This document shows, in pieces, positions 33,731 to 42,256 of a stretch of DNA of 64,000 nt. Numbering within the stretch: position 1 is the stretch's first letter; every line of letters begins with the position of its first letter. Origin of the DNA: an uncultured Clostridia bacterium (lineage in GTDB: Bacteria; Bacillota; Clostridia; Saccharofermentanales; Saccharofermentanaceae); contig CAMJPC010000012.1 of the NCBI GenBank assembly GCA_946407705.1, forward strand, positions 1 through 64,000. Reading direction: 5' to 3'. The notes below the pieces were generated by a model, which saw only the letters and a list, made by a program, of their open reading frames with translations, did no database searches and was not told the origin of the DNA. A program made the translations under genes and the position numbers.

Positions 33731-35319
33731 CCATGAAAGGGCGTAAAACAATAAAGAAACCGAACATCATAATCTCGTACCTTCAGTGCCTGATAGTTGT
33801 CGCGGCATTCCTCGCACTCGCGGGACTGCTGATATACGGCAGCAAGGCAGCGGAATACGGCAGCACCGCCGTGAGACTGAGCGGCACATCGGAATCGGCA
33901 ATGAACTCGAGCATTACCGCCGCGTTTAACAAAGAAAAAGTAACATCCCAGGATATCGCCAAGCTCAAGCAGCAGCTTCTCTGGCACTATTCAGCGACGG
34001 GGCAGCTTTTCGAGGTGTATTACAACCAAAAGATGGTTGCGGATTCGTCAAGAACTATGATCATGCACTATTCGCCTGAGACAGATGACAACAATCCGAA
34101 GTTATACTTTTTCGAGCTGGCGGACCTCAAGTATCTGCAGTATTTTGACACACCTGAAGTACTGAAATACAAAGCGGTCGTTCCCGTTATCGATAACAGC
34201 GACGGACCGGTGCTCAGTCCCAAATATAACGAGCAGCCGGTGATCGAGATCTCAGTGAAAGAGGCTTATATAAATTACGAAACCGCAAAGTTCATACCGG
34301 TTTCAGTCAATGTCTATGACACCACGGATAACAATTCGACTGAAGCCAAGATCACCGTCAGCATTCCCGTTGACAAGAACAGCCCGGAACTTGAGGGCTA
34401 TGAGTATATAAAAGTCACCGGTGCTGACAGAGACGGCTACGGCGGCTCGATCGAAGGATATGAGAGCTCGGGTGCGTTCTACAGCGGTGAAGCCGCCGCG
34501 AAAAACGACTACGGAATCTATTTCGGCTATAAAACCTCGGACATAAAAGTCGTGCCTTTTGATGAGGCATACAAGACACAGATTACGATACTCAACTGGA
34601 TCCTGGCCGCGCTGATACTTGCTCTGCCGCTCATTCCCGCGTCGCTGCTCTACAACCGCAGGAAGCGGAACTACGAGATTTTCGAGTACAGGCGAAAGAC
34701 CACCGACGCGATGGCGCACGACCTCAAGACCCCGATGGCCGCGATCCTCACCTATGCCGAGAATCTTGAGAACCACACCGGCGCCGACAAGCAAGAATTC
34801 TATGTTTCCAAGATCTCCGAGAAGGTCTGGCAGATGAACAAGATGGTCAACAACATGCTCGATTTCTCGCGCGGCGAAAACGCTTCCGTTACGATTAAGA
34901 AGTCGCCCGTCGACATCGGCTCTGTCCTTGCCGACGCGATCGCTTCTAACGAGCACGAGATCACAAAACGCGGGCTTTCCGTAAATTACGAGAAGGCCGA
35001 AGTCACGGTCAACACCGATAAAGAACTGTTCGCCCAGGCGGTTGGAAACCTGATCAACAACGCCGCGCTGTATGCGAAGGAAGGGTCTGAGATCTCTGTT
35101 GCCTGCGGCTCTGACAAGATCGTGATAACCAACGTGTGTGCTTCTGTTGTTGAGAACGCTGAAGCCCTGAAACAGCCGTTCGCCAAGGGCGATGAATCAC
35201 GCAAGAACTACGGCTCCGGCTTAGGCCTCGCGATCGCCGAAAACAACCTTACTATGTTGGGTTATAAGCTCGACGTTAAGAGCGAAGGGGATAAGTTTGT
35301 AGTTACGGTGAGGTTGTAA
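33727..35319 (+). CDS. Sensor histidine kinase (system 3)
   Basis: 530 aa. Transmembrane helices at about 14-36 and 283-303 enclose a large sensor domain. H-box DAMAHDLKTPMAAI, N-box GNLINNAALYA and G2 GSGLGLAIA are present; as in the system 2 kinase the DxGxG motif is missing (IVITNVCAS instead). No HAMP. The two kinases share the GLKxPFxKG(D/E)ESR segment, so systems 2 and 3 arose by duplication. A terminator follows. Confidence 0.92.
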   Translation: MTMKGRKTIKKPNIIISYLQCLIVVAAFLALAGLLIYGSKAAEYGSTAVRLSGTSESAMNSSITAAFNKEKVTSQDIAKLKQQLLWHYSATGQLFEVYYNQKMVADSSRTMIMHYSPETDDNNPKLYFFELADLKYLQYFDTPEVLKYKAVVPVIDNSDGPVLSPKYNEQPVIEISVKEAYINYETAKFIPVSVNVYDTTDNNSTEAKITVSIPVDKNSPELEGYEYIKVTGADRDGYGGSIEGYESSGAFYSGEAAAKNDYGIYFGYKTSDIKVVPFDEAYKTQITILNWILAALILALPLIPASLLYNRRKRNYEIFEYRRKTTDAMAHDLKTPMAAILTYAENLENHTGADKQEFYVSKISEKVWQMNKMVNNMLDFSRGENASVTIKKSPVDIGSVLADAIASNEHEITKRGLSVNYEKAEVTVNTDKELFAQAVGNLINNAALYAKEGSEISVACGSDKIVITNVCASVVENAEALKQPFAKGDESRKNYGSGLGLAIAENNLTMLGYKLDVKSEGDKFVVTVRL

Positions 35320-35362
35320 AGGCGGGGGGTGCCGGATTCGCCCCATTTGTTTTGATTGATTT

Positions 35363-35397
35363 GCCGCTCCTGTGCATTTCACCGGGGCGGCTTTTTA
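35363..35397 (+). terminator. Intrinsic terminator
   Basis: GCCGCTCC/GGGGCGGC stem (35363-35370 and 35384-35391) then TTTTT. Confidence 0.85.
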
Positions 35398-35403
35398 TGG
35401 AAT

Positions 35404-35693
35404 GACGGATAAAAATCGAAAAATGTCTGTTTTTATCCGTCGGTGCAAAACTGATGACCTACAAAAATCAGAAAAGTCGCTGTTTTGTAGGTCATTTTCG
35501 ATGCAAAAAGGCAATTTAAGAGCAGTGATGACCTACAAGAATGAGGGTTCTGCGTTTTTTGTGGGTCATTTTGGTCAAAAAAAGCTGCCGCGGGACGAAA
35601 AACGACCTACAAAAATCGCCATTCTGCCATTTTTGTAGGTCAACGAGGGATAGCTACCGACAAAAAACATGTTTTGGAAGATTTTGTCGGTAG
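35404..35693. repeat. Cluster of five intergenic long palindromes
   Basis: Five imperfect palindromes of 38-42 bp: 35404-35441 (GACGGATAAAAA arms), 35454-35495, 35528-35569 and 35604-35641 (GACCTACAAAAA arms), and 35654-35693 (CTACCGACAAAA arms). Start spacing is 50, 74, 76, 50. All have an A-run on the left arm and a T-run on the right, around an 8-18 nt non-conserved centre. Copies with the GACCTACAAAAA stem recur at 53073-53258. No gene is supported in 35320-35782. Confidence 0.85.
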
Positions 35694-35782
35694 TTTGCAA
35701 AACCCGCCCTTCCAAACCGCCGGTTCTTTAACCAGGACCGCGATTATGTTTTAATAATTACATGAAAATAAGGGGTAAGGCC

Positions 35783-36778
35783 ATGGGTTTATTCGGAGCT
35801 ACAAACATAATACCTGACGATGTTGCGGAGAAGGTTGCTCAAAGGTTTTTTGAGTTTCTTAACCGTGGCCTTGAGTACAATATCGACGAAAACATCTGTG
35901 TGACCCACAGCCCGGAAGAGCTTAATCTGAAGCCCTTTTCGCACTATCACAACGTTCATAGCCATTTCAAGCTGAAGTACGATAAGCAGATCGAGCCTGA
36001 CATGGAGTTTAGTTCTTATTTCCTCAAAGGCAACGGTTACATAAGTTGTGACAGATTTCAGAGGATCCATGCGCTGAACGAGGAATCGTTTTTGAAGATG
36101 CTCGGGTTCGTCAAGAAGAAATTTGAGGCGCAGAATAAGCATTTCTTGTATAAGATCCTTTACGACAAATACTATAAGAGCCTTTGCTTCGTTCCGTTTG
36201 CATACATGACGCTTCAAGAGAAACTGCTTTTGCGAGGCGATGGCAAGGGAAAGACTTCGTACTGCAGATTTCCGAAGCCGGACCATCAATTCTTCAAGCT
36301 GGAGCCTGCGCGCTTCAAGACCGTTCAGGACCGCCCGGATCTTCAGGTAAATGTAGAACTTCTGGGGATCACGCTCCTGAGCGAAAAAGAAGTGCGCTCC
36401 TGCATGAATCTTATTACTTTTCAGCAGAAGCCGGTGTCATGGTGGATAAGGGACCCGCTGCCGGGTCTGATAAACACACAGGTAATGCAGCCAAACGAGA
36501 TCTTCTATGCGGGAATAAAGGAATCCAGAAACGGGATCTCGCCTGCGGTAATAGGCGATTTTAGGGGCTTTGCGCGCGGCGATAAGGTGCTTTTCGCGGG
36601 ACACAAGTGGACCGTCATTTTCGAAAACATGATATTCGTGGATGATCTCATCGGGTATGGACCTTTCAACTATTACCACCGCGACAGTGTTTATTACGAG
36701 ACCAGCAGGGTAAAAGATTTCATCGAACACTGGTTCGAACAGCACAGGAACGACCCGGTGTATCGGGCAGGCAGATAA
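35783..36778 (+). CDS. Conserved-looking soluble protein of unknown function
   Basis: 331 aa, no signal peptide or membrane helix. Rich in aromatic residues and histidines (PFSHYHNVHSHFKLKYD). The second half has beta character (VIGDFRGFARGDKVLFAGHKWTVIF) and ends in a helical tail. I do not recognise the family. GGGGTAAGG precedes this ATG, while the ATG at 35762 has no ribosome site. It is followed closely by the flavo-diiron gene, which has its own TATAAT. Confidence 0.75.
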   Translation: MGLFGATNIIPDDVAEKVAQRFFEFLNRGLEYNIDENICVTHSPEELNLKPFSHYHNVHSHFKLKYDKQIEPDMEFSSYFLKGNGYISCDRFQRIHALNEESFLKMLGFVKKKFEAQNKHFLYKILYDKYYKSLCFVPFAYMTLQEKLLLRGDGKGKTSYCRFPKPDHQFFKLEPARFKTVQDRPDLQVNVELLGITLLSEKEVRSCMNLITFQQKPVSWWIRDPLPGLINTQVMQPNEIFYAGIKESRNGISPAVIGDFRGFARGDKVLFAGHKWTVIFENMIFVDDLIGYGPFNYYHRDSVYYETSRVKDFIEHWFEQHRNDPVYRAGR

Positions 36779-36783
36779 CACGA

Positions 36784-36789
36784 TATAAT
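36784..36789 (+). promoter_or_regulatory. Likely -10 of the flavo-diiron gene
   Basis: TATAAT 32 nt before the start codon, just after the stop of the preceding gene; the -35 is poor. Confidence 0.4.
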
Positions 36790-36821
36790 GAATATCATCT
36801 TCACATAAAGGAGAGATCACC

Positions 36822-38612
36822 ATGCAGATTACAAATGACATTATTTACGTTGGCGTCAATGACCATAAGATAGATCTGTTTGAGGGGCAGTATGTCGTGC
36901 CGAACGGGATGGCGTACAACTCTTACGTCATCAAGGACGAGAAGATCGCCGTCATGGACACGGTCGATAAGAATTTCACCCACGAGTGGCTCGATAATCT
37001 CGAAAAGGCTTTGGACGGCAGAAAGCCCGATTACCTAGTCGTTCAGCATATGGAGCCTGACCATTCCGCAAATATCATGAATTTCGTGAAGGCTTACCCG
37101 GAGGCGAAGATCGTCGCGTCCGACAAGGCTTTCGTCATGATGAAGAACTTTTTCGGAACTGCGTTTGAAGACCGCCAGGTCGTTGTCGGCGAGGGATCCA
37201 CGCTCGAGCTCGGAAAGCATGTTTTGAACTTTGTAGGCGCGCCGATGGTCCACTGGCCCGAGGTCCTCATGACCTACGATTCAACGGACAAGGTGCTCTT
37301 CTCAGCTGACGGTTTCGGCAAGTTCGGAGCATTGGACGTTGAAGAGGATTGGGCATGCGAAGCCAGAAGATATTACATCGGAATCGTAGGAAAGTACGGC
37401 GCGCAGGTCCAGGCTGTCCTCAAGAAGGCTGCAAACCTTGATATTCAGATCATCTGCCCGCTGCACGGACCGGTTCTTTCTGAGAACCTCGGCTACTATA
37501 TCGGCCTGTACCAGACATGGTCAACATACCAGCAGGAGACCGAGGGCATCGTAATCGCTTACACTTCCGTTTACGGAAATACCAAGGCGGCTGTCCTGAA
37601 GCTCGCTGAGATGCTGCAGAACAAGGGATGCCCGAAGGTCGTCGTGAACGATCTCGCGCGTTGCGACATGGCAGAGGCCGTTGAGGATGCTTTCCGCTAC
37701 GGCAAGATCATCCTCGCGACGACCACTTACAACGCGGGCATTTTCCCGTTCATGAGAGAGTTCATCCATCACCTGACGGAGCGCAATTTCCAGAACCACA
37801 AGATCGGCATCATCGAGAACGGCTCGTGGGCGCCGACTGCTGCCAAGACCATGAAGTCCATGCTCGAAAATTGCAAGAACTGCACGTTCGCAGAGAACAC
37901 GGTAAGCATCAGGTCCGCGCTCAATGAAGAGAGCAGCGCGAAGCTCGAGGCGCTGGCCGAGGAGTTCTGCGCAGAGTACAAGGCGAGGAAGTCCGAGACC
38001 GCGGACAAGAACGACATGAGGGCTCTTTTCAACATCGGTTACGGACTCTATGTCATCACGTCGAACGACGGCAAGAAGGACAACGGTCTCATCGTTAATA
38101 CGGTCACGCAGGTTACTAACACACCTAACAGGATCGCAGTTGCCATCAACAAGGAGAATTATTCGCATCATGTCATCGAGCAGACCGGCATCATGAACGT
38201 TAACTGCCTGTCGACCGATGCGCCGTTCTCGGTTTTCGAGAACTTCGGATTCAGATCGGGAAGGTCAGTCGACAAGTTCGAGGGAATCGAGGAGATGAGA
38301 TCCGACAACGGCCTTCGCTTCCTGCCGCAGTACATCAACGCTTTCTTCTCGCTCAAGGTTGAGGACTACGTTGATCTCGATACGCACGGGCTGTTCATCT
38401 GCTCGATCGTCGAGTCGCGCGTCATCACCAAGAAGGAGACGATGACATACACCTACTATCAGAACAACGTCAAGCCGAAGCCTGAGACTGAGGGCAAGAA
38501 GGGCTATGTCTGCAAGGTCTGCGGATATGTCTATGAGGGCGATGAGCTGCCGGAGGACTTTGTCTGCCCGCTCTGCAAGCACGGGGCAGCGGATTTCGAG
38601 CCGATAGAATAA
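36822..38612 (+). CDS. Flavo-diiron protein fused to flavin reductase and rubredoxin
   Basis: 596 aa with four modules. Residues 1-250 form a metallo-beta-lactamase-like diiron domain with HMEPDHS and further ligands (GAPMVHWPE, FSADGFG, PLHGP). Flavodoxin domain 255-395 (YTSVYGNTKAA). Flavin-reductase-like FMN domain about 405-545. C-terminal rubredoxin with CKVCGYVYEGD and CPLCKHG. It reduces oxygen to water and/or NO to nitrous oxide in anaerobes, with the rubredoxin as built-in electron carrier. The diiron ligand after HMEPDHS appears normal. AGGAGAGAT precedes the ATG. Convergent with the acyltransferase gene, 2 nt apart. Confidence 0.94.
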   Translation: MQITNDIIYVGVNDHKIDLFEGQYVVPNGMAYNSYVIKDEKIAVMDTVDKNFTHEWLDNLEKALDGRKPDYLVVQHMEPDHSANIMNFVKAYPEAKIVASDKAFVMMKNFFGTAFEDRQVVVGEGSTLELGKHVLNFVGAPMVHWPEVLMTYDSTDKVLFSADGFGKFGALDVEEDWACEARRYYIGIVGKYGAQVQAVLKKAANLDIQIICPLHGPVLSENLGYYIGLYQTWSTYQQETEGIVIAYTSVYGNTKAAVLKLAEMLQNKGCPKVVVNDLARCDMAEAVEDAFRYGKIILATTTYNAGIFPFMREFIHHLTERNFQNHKIGIIENGSWAPTAAKTMKSMLENCKNCTFAENTVSIRSALNEESSAKLEALAEEFCAEYKARKSETADKNDMRALFNIGYGLYVITSNDGKKDNGLIVNTVTQVTNTPNRIAVAINKENYSHHVIEQTGIMNVNCLSTDAPFSVFENFGFRSGRSVDKFEGIEEMRSDNGLRFLPQYINAFFSLKVEDYVDLDTHGLFICSIVESRVITKKETMTYTYYQNNVKPKPETEGKKGYVCKVCGYVYEGDELPEDFVCPLCKHGAADFEPIE

Positions 38613-38614
38613 GG

Positions 38615-39736
38615 TTACTCAACCTCAATATATCTGCGCTTTTGCCACTTTTTCGCGATGAGGTTCAGGAGCTTTCCGAACGTCAGGTCGTAGACTGCGA
38701 AGATGGCGAAGCAGACCAGGTAGATCATGAGGGTCATGCCGAGCATGAAGCCGAGCATGGGGAGCGCGTCGTCGATCACGATCGCGGCGACGTTGAAGAA
38801 CCTGATGAAATGCAGGTGGATTATGTACACGTAGAACGCCGAGCGCGCGACGTAGTTGATCACCTTGCTGTCGCGGATCTTGAGGCTCTTGAATGACAGG
38901 AACAGAAGGACCGTCAGCGTGATGGTCAGCGGGTTGTTGTAGTAGAACATCATGCTCGAGTACGGGTGATTGCCGCTGAAATACGCGCCGAGGTAGATCA
39001 TGCCGAGGATCATGCCGGCGTTCAGCACCAGAAGAACCGGAATGATGCTGCTCTTGATGCTCGATTCTGAGATCTTGAGCATTTTCGAGGCGGCTTTCTT
39101 GGCCTCGTCCCTATTCTCGTCGAGATCCCGCAAAGCGCAGCCAATTAAGTACATCAACACGAAATTAACAATGTTATATCCCCTCTGATCGCCGTCCAGA
39201 CCGTAGGTCGTGGTGCCCTCGATGTGGAGCTGGTCGATGATGAGCGGGTAGACCGAATAGAGGAGGTAGACCGCCGTGACCAGGGTGATCTTTTCCTTGC
39301 TCTTCAGCGAATTCCACAGCTTGTTGATGAACGGCGAGAGTATGTAAAGTCCGGAGTAGACCAGGATGAACCAGTTGCTCGGAATGAATCTGGCGACGAA
39401 CTCTGAGAGCGGATAGGTGCCGCCCGTCATGATCTGATAGGCCGCGAAAAAGATAGCCGCGAAGATGAGCACGTCGAGGATCAGCCTGAGGGGCCTATAC
39501 AGGTCGGCTTTCTTTTTCCTTGCCTGGAAATAACCCGTGATCAGCACGAAAACATTGACCGCGGTAACCGCGAAAACGCCCAGGAACACGAGCACGAACT
39601 GGCACAGGCCGAAGCGGTCCGCCTTGCCCGCGATGCCGCCCAAGTTCCTGTTATTGAGGTGCAGGATAATAACGCCCATTGCGGCGAAGATCCTGAGAAG
39701 TTCGATATTCGACTGGCGTGATGTTTTCGCGCTCAT
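38615..39736 (-). CDS. Acyltransferase-3 family membrane protein
   Basis: 373 aa, about ten transmembrane helices. N-terminal motif SNIELLRIFAAMGVIILHLNN, with the family R and H in their expected places, and a late VYIIHLHFIR segment. Members O-acylate surface sugars or glycolipids; the acceptor is unknown. AGGGGTG precedes the ATG. Its stop lies 2 nt from the stop of the flavo-diiron gene and no terminator is visible between them. Confidence 0.88.
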   Translation of the reverse strand: MSAKTSRQSNIELLRIFAAMGVIILHLNNRNLGGIAGKADRFGLCQFVLVFLGVFAVTAVNVFVLITGYFQARKKKADLYRPLRLILDVLIFAAIFFAAYQIMTGGTYPLSEFVARFIPSNWFILVYSGLYILSPFINKLWNSLKSKEKITLVTAVYLLYSVYPLIIDQLHIEGTTTYGLDGDQRGYNIVNFVLMYLIGCALRDLDENRDEAKKAASKMLKISESSIKSSIIPVLLVLNAGMILGMIYLGAYFSGNHPYSSMMFYYNNPLTITLTVLLFLSFKSLKIRDSKVINYVARSAFYVYIIHLHFIRFFNVAAIVIDDALPMLGFMLGMTLMIYLVCFAIFAVYDLTFGKLLNLIAKKWQKRRYIEVE

Positions 39737-39875
39737 GACACCCCTATATAAACGGCTGAAAACTGCGGATTGACAAAACGATTATAACACAACAAATCTA
39801 AGGGGTTTGCCCCACAAGCCGCGCCTCATCTGATAAAATGAAAGATACGGACGGCGCCGTAACGGGGGTACTGAC

Positions 39876-41672
39876 ATGTTTATCAACAAACTCAACCAGC
39901 TGTATAAACCCAGGAGAGTGCTTTACTATGTGCCCGCGAGCGAGGCTGACATCAACGCGTTCTACGAGGGGACCGTCAAAGAGGAGATCGCCCGCCTGAC
40001 CAATGGATTCGGCACTTACGACCAGCCGGGCGTGTTTTTCCTGAACTCCGTTGAAGGCCCCGTGATCGGCATTGAATACAGGCAGGGCGACAGCCGCATC
40101 AGCTATCCCACCGGCCTTGCTTCCGTCGATCTCGACGCTGCGTATTTCTATTCCATCGAACTTGATAACGACGTAAAGCCCGACATCGCTTACATAAAGA
40201 ACACCATCGCCGACATCTCGATGGCCGACGACGCCCACAGGGTGTACAGCAACCTCACCATAAAGAGCGCGCCCGACGTGATCGGCATCTTCACCGACGG
40301 CCGCAAGATCAGGATCCTGTACGAGTGCGAGCTCATTGACGATAAGGGGCGCGCGATCATTAACGATGACGTCGATGCCGTCGACAAAGAGAAGCTCTAC
40401 AAGGTCGCGTTTTTCGATCCGATAACCGATCACTACAACTGGTATCATCTCGTGCCGTACCTCGAAATGCCTGCGGACAACGGCATTCAGGACTACGCGT
40501 TCGTTCATTTCGACATCAAGGCCTTCCGCGTCATCAACGAGGTATACGGCCACATCTCGGCTAACGAGGTCCTCAAGAACGTCGTCAAAGCCATGAAAGA
40601 GGCCGACTTCGTCTACGCGAGCGCGAGGTGCCACAACGACAACTTCGCCATGATGATCAAGGACATGCCGGAAGAGGAGACGATCGCGAAGCTCCGGGAG
40701 TTTTTCGAGGGCATATCGCATCTCAAGGAAGACCCGAATTACAAGATCTTCTACAGGTGCGGCGTGGTCCCGATGCAGAGGACGATGCTTTTGGGCAACC
40801 GTGTCGCCGACGCGGGCAAGCTCGCGCAGAAGCTCGGCGTCAAGCACAACGAGACCGAGATCATCGTCTACACCGAAAAGATGTACAACGACAGCCTCTG
40901 GGCCAACTACATCAAGGCCTACCTCGACACGGCGATCGAAAACGACGAGTTCCTCGTCTACCTCCAGCCGAAATTCTGCATCAAGAGCGAGAGGGTCAAG
41001 GGCGCGGAAGCGCTCATCAGGTGGAACTACAAGGGCAAGGAATTCCTGAGCCCCGGCAGGTTCATCCCGTTTTTCGAAAAGGACGGCTCCATAGGCAAGA
41101 TCGACGACATAGTCCTCCACAAAGTCTGCGCGGCTTTCGCCAAATGGCGCAAAGAGGGCAGGATCCTCTATCCCGTCTCGGTCAACCTTTCGCGCGACCG
41201 TCTCTACGACGTCAACCTCGTGAAGCACCTCACCGAGATCGTTGACTCCTACGGCGTCTACCACGACCTTATCGATTTCGAGCTTACGGAGAGCGCATCC
41301 TACGACAACACCGAGCAGATGATTCGCGTCCTCAACGAGCTCCGCGGCGAGGGCTTCCACATCTCCATGGACGACTTCGGAACCGGCTATTCATCTTTCT
41401 CGCTGCTCACGCAGATACCGCTCGACACGCTGAAGATCGACAAGAGCTTTGTGGACAAAGTCGGAGGCGAGACAGTCCTCAAGCAGGACATCTCCGTGCT
41501 CCGCCACATAATCTCCCTCGCCAAGGAGCTGGGCTTCGTCTGCCTCGCGGAAGGCGCTGAGCACAAAGGCCAGATCGACGAGCTCCGTGCTCTCGGCTGC
41601 GACGTCATTCAGGGCTATTACTACAGCAAACCGATCCCGGTTGAAGAGTACGAAAACAAGTATTTAAGCTGA
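39876..41672 (+). CDS. EAL cyclic-di-GMP phosphodiesterase with degenerate GGDEF domain
   Basis: 598 aa. N-terminal region 1-180 of unknown sensor type, a GGDEF-like domain about 200-340 in which the active motif is replaced by HNDNF (so no cyclase activity), and an EAL domain about 345-595 with EALIRW, ELTES, DDFGTGYSS and KIDKSF. The phosphodiesterase residues look intact, so it should degrade c-di-GMP. No membrane helix. Its own terminator follows. One of four c-di-GMP proteins in the right half of the window. Confidence 0.92.
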   Translation: MFINKLNQLYKPRRVLYYVPASEADINAFYEGTVKEEIARLTNGFGTYDQPGVFFLNSVEGPVIGIEYRQGDSRISYPTGLASVDLDAAYFYSIELDNDVKPDIAYIKNTIADISMADDAHRVYSNLTIKSAPDVIGIFTDGRKIRILYECELIDDKGRAIINDDVDAVDKEKLYKVAFFDPITDHYNWYHLVPYLEMPADNGIQDYAFVHFDIKAFRVINEVYGHISANEVLKNVVKAMKEADFVYASARCHNDNFAMMIKDMPEEETIAKLREFFEGISHLKEDPNYKIFYRCGVVPMQRTMLLGNRVADAGKLAQKLGVKHNETEIIVYTEKMYNDSLWANYIKAYLDTAIENDEFLVYLQPKFCIKSERVKGAEALIRWNYKGKEFLSPGRFIPFFEKDGSIGKIDDIVLHKVCAAFAKWRKEGRILYPVSVNLSRDRLYDVNLVKHLTEIVDSYGVYHDLIDFELTESASYDNTEQMIRVLNELRGEGFHISMDDFGTGYSSFSLLTQIPLDTLKIDKSFVDKVGGETVLKQDISVLRHIISLAKELGFVCLAEGAEHKGQIDELRALGCDVIQGYYYSKPIPVEEYENKYLS

Positions 41673-41696
41673 CCGCCCGCGGCCGGCTTTTTTATT
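41667..41696 (+). terminator. Intrinsic terminator
   Basis: AGCTGACCG/CGGCCGGCT stem with one mismatch (41667-41675 and 41680-41688), then TTTTTTA; the stem begins within the last codon of the EAL gene. Confidence 0.8.
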
Positions 41697-41753
41697 TTCC
41701 ACTTAAGTGGGTGGGTGCGCGTGTCTTTGCGTACGCGTCATGCGAAGTGTGTT

Positions 41754-42175
41754 GCGTTCCATTCCCCATTACCTCTTCCATTCGCGACAAAACGGAGGAA
41801 GGCTTGGGGAATACGGAGCGTTTTTGGGCGCCATTACCCATTTGTTCTTCCATTTGCGTCAAAACGGAGGAAGGTTTGGAGAATACAGGACGTTTTTGGG
41901 CGCCATTACCCATTGGTTCTTCCATTTGCGTCAAAATGGAGGAGGGTTTGGAGAATACAGGACGTTTTTGCGGCTCCAGTCCCTGTTAGTGTCCCTGTTC
42001 GCGACAAAAGTGGGACATAAAGTGGGACTTTGGGGTGTTTTCGCGCAAAAGTCCCTGTTAGTGTCCCTGTTCGCGACAAAATTGGGACATAAAGTGGGAC
42101 TTTGGGGTGTTTTTGGGCAAAAGTCCCTGTTAGTGTCCCTGTTCGCGACAAAAGTGGGACAGAAAGTGGGACTCC
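41754..42175. repeat. 72-bp-period tandem array of two dyad types
   Basis: Three units starting near 41754, 41826 and 41898 (CGCCATTACCCATT...CTTCC...GGAAG) and three starting at 41979, 42051 and 42123 (GTCCCTGTTAGTGTCCC, then TGGGACATAAAGTGGGAC). Both kinds repeat every 72 bp and carry a central GCGACAAAA or GCGTCAAAA. Each unit is itself a dyad. Open frames across it in several phases are artefacts of the period being a multiple of three. Confidence 0.88.
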
Positions 42176-42256
42176 GGGCGGGAATTCACGTAAGCTTTTA
42201 ATGTTATAATCACCGTGTTACTAATATTTTTTTGATTGCTGATTTTCGGGGTGATT

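Noticed and set aside
35372..35638. 88-aa frame with GTG start across the GACCTACAAAAA palindromes
   Set aside because: No ribosome site; the terminator of the system 3 kinase lies over its start and its sequence follows the palindromes.
41754..42175. Possible CRISPR array
   Set aside because: The whole 72-bp unit repeats with no unique spacers, and no cas genes are present.
41707..42201. Open frames on both strands across the 72-bp array, one encoding a repetitive 164-aa product
   Set aside because: They exist because the period is a multiple of three; no ribosome sites, several overlapping frames, and the DNA-level dyads explain the conservation.
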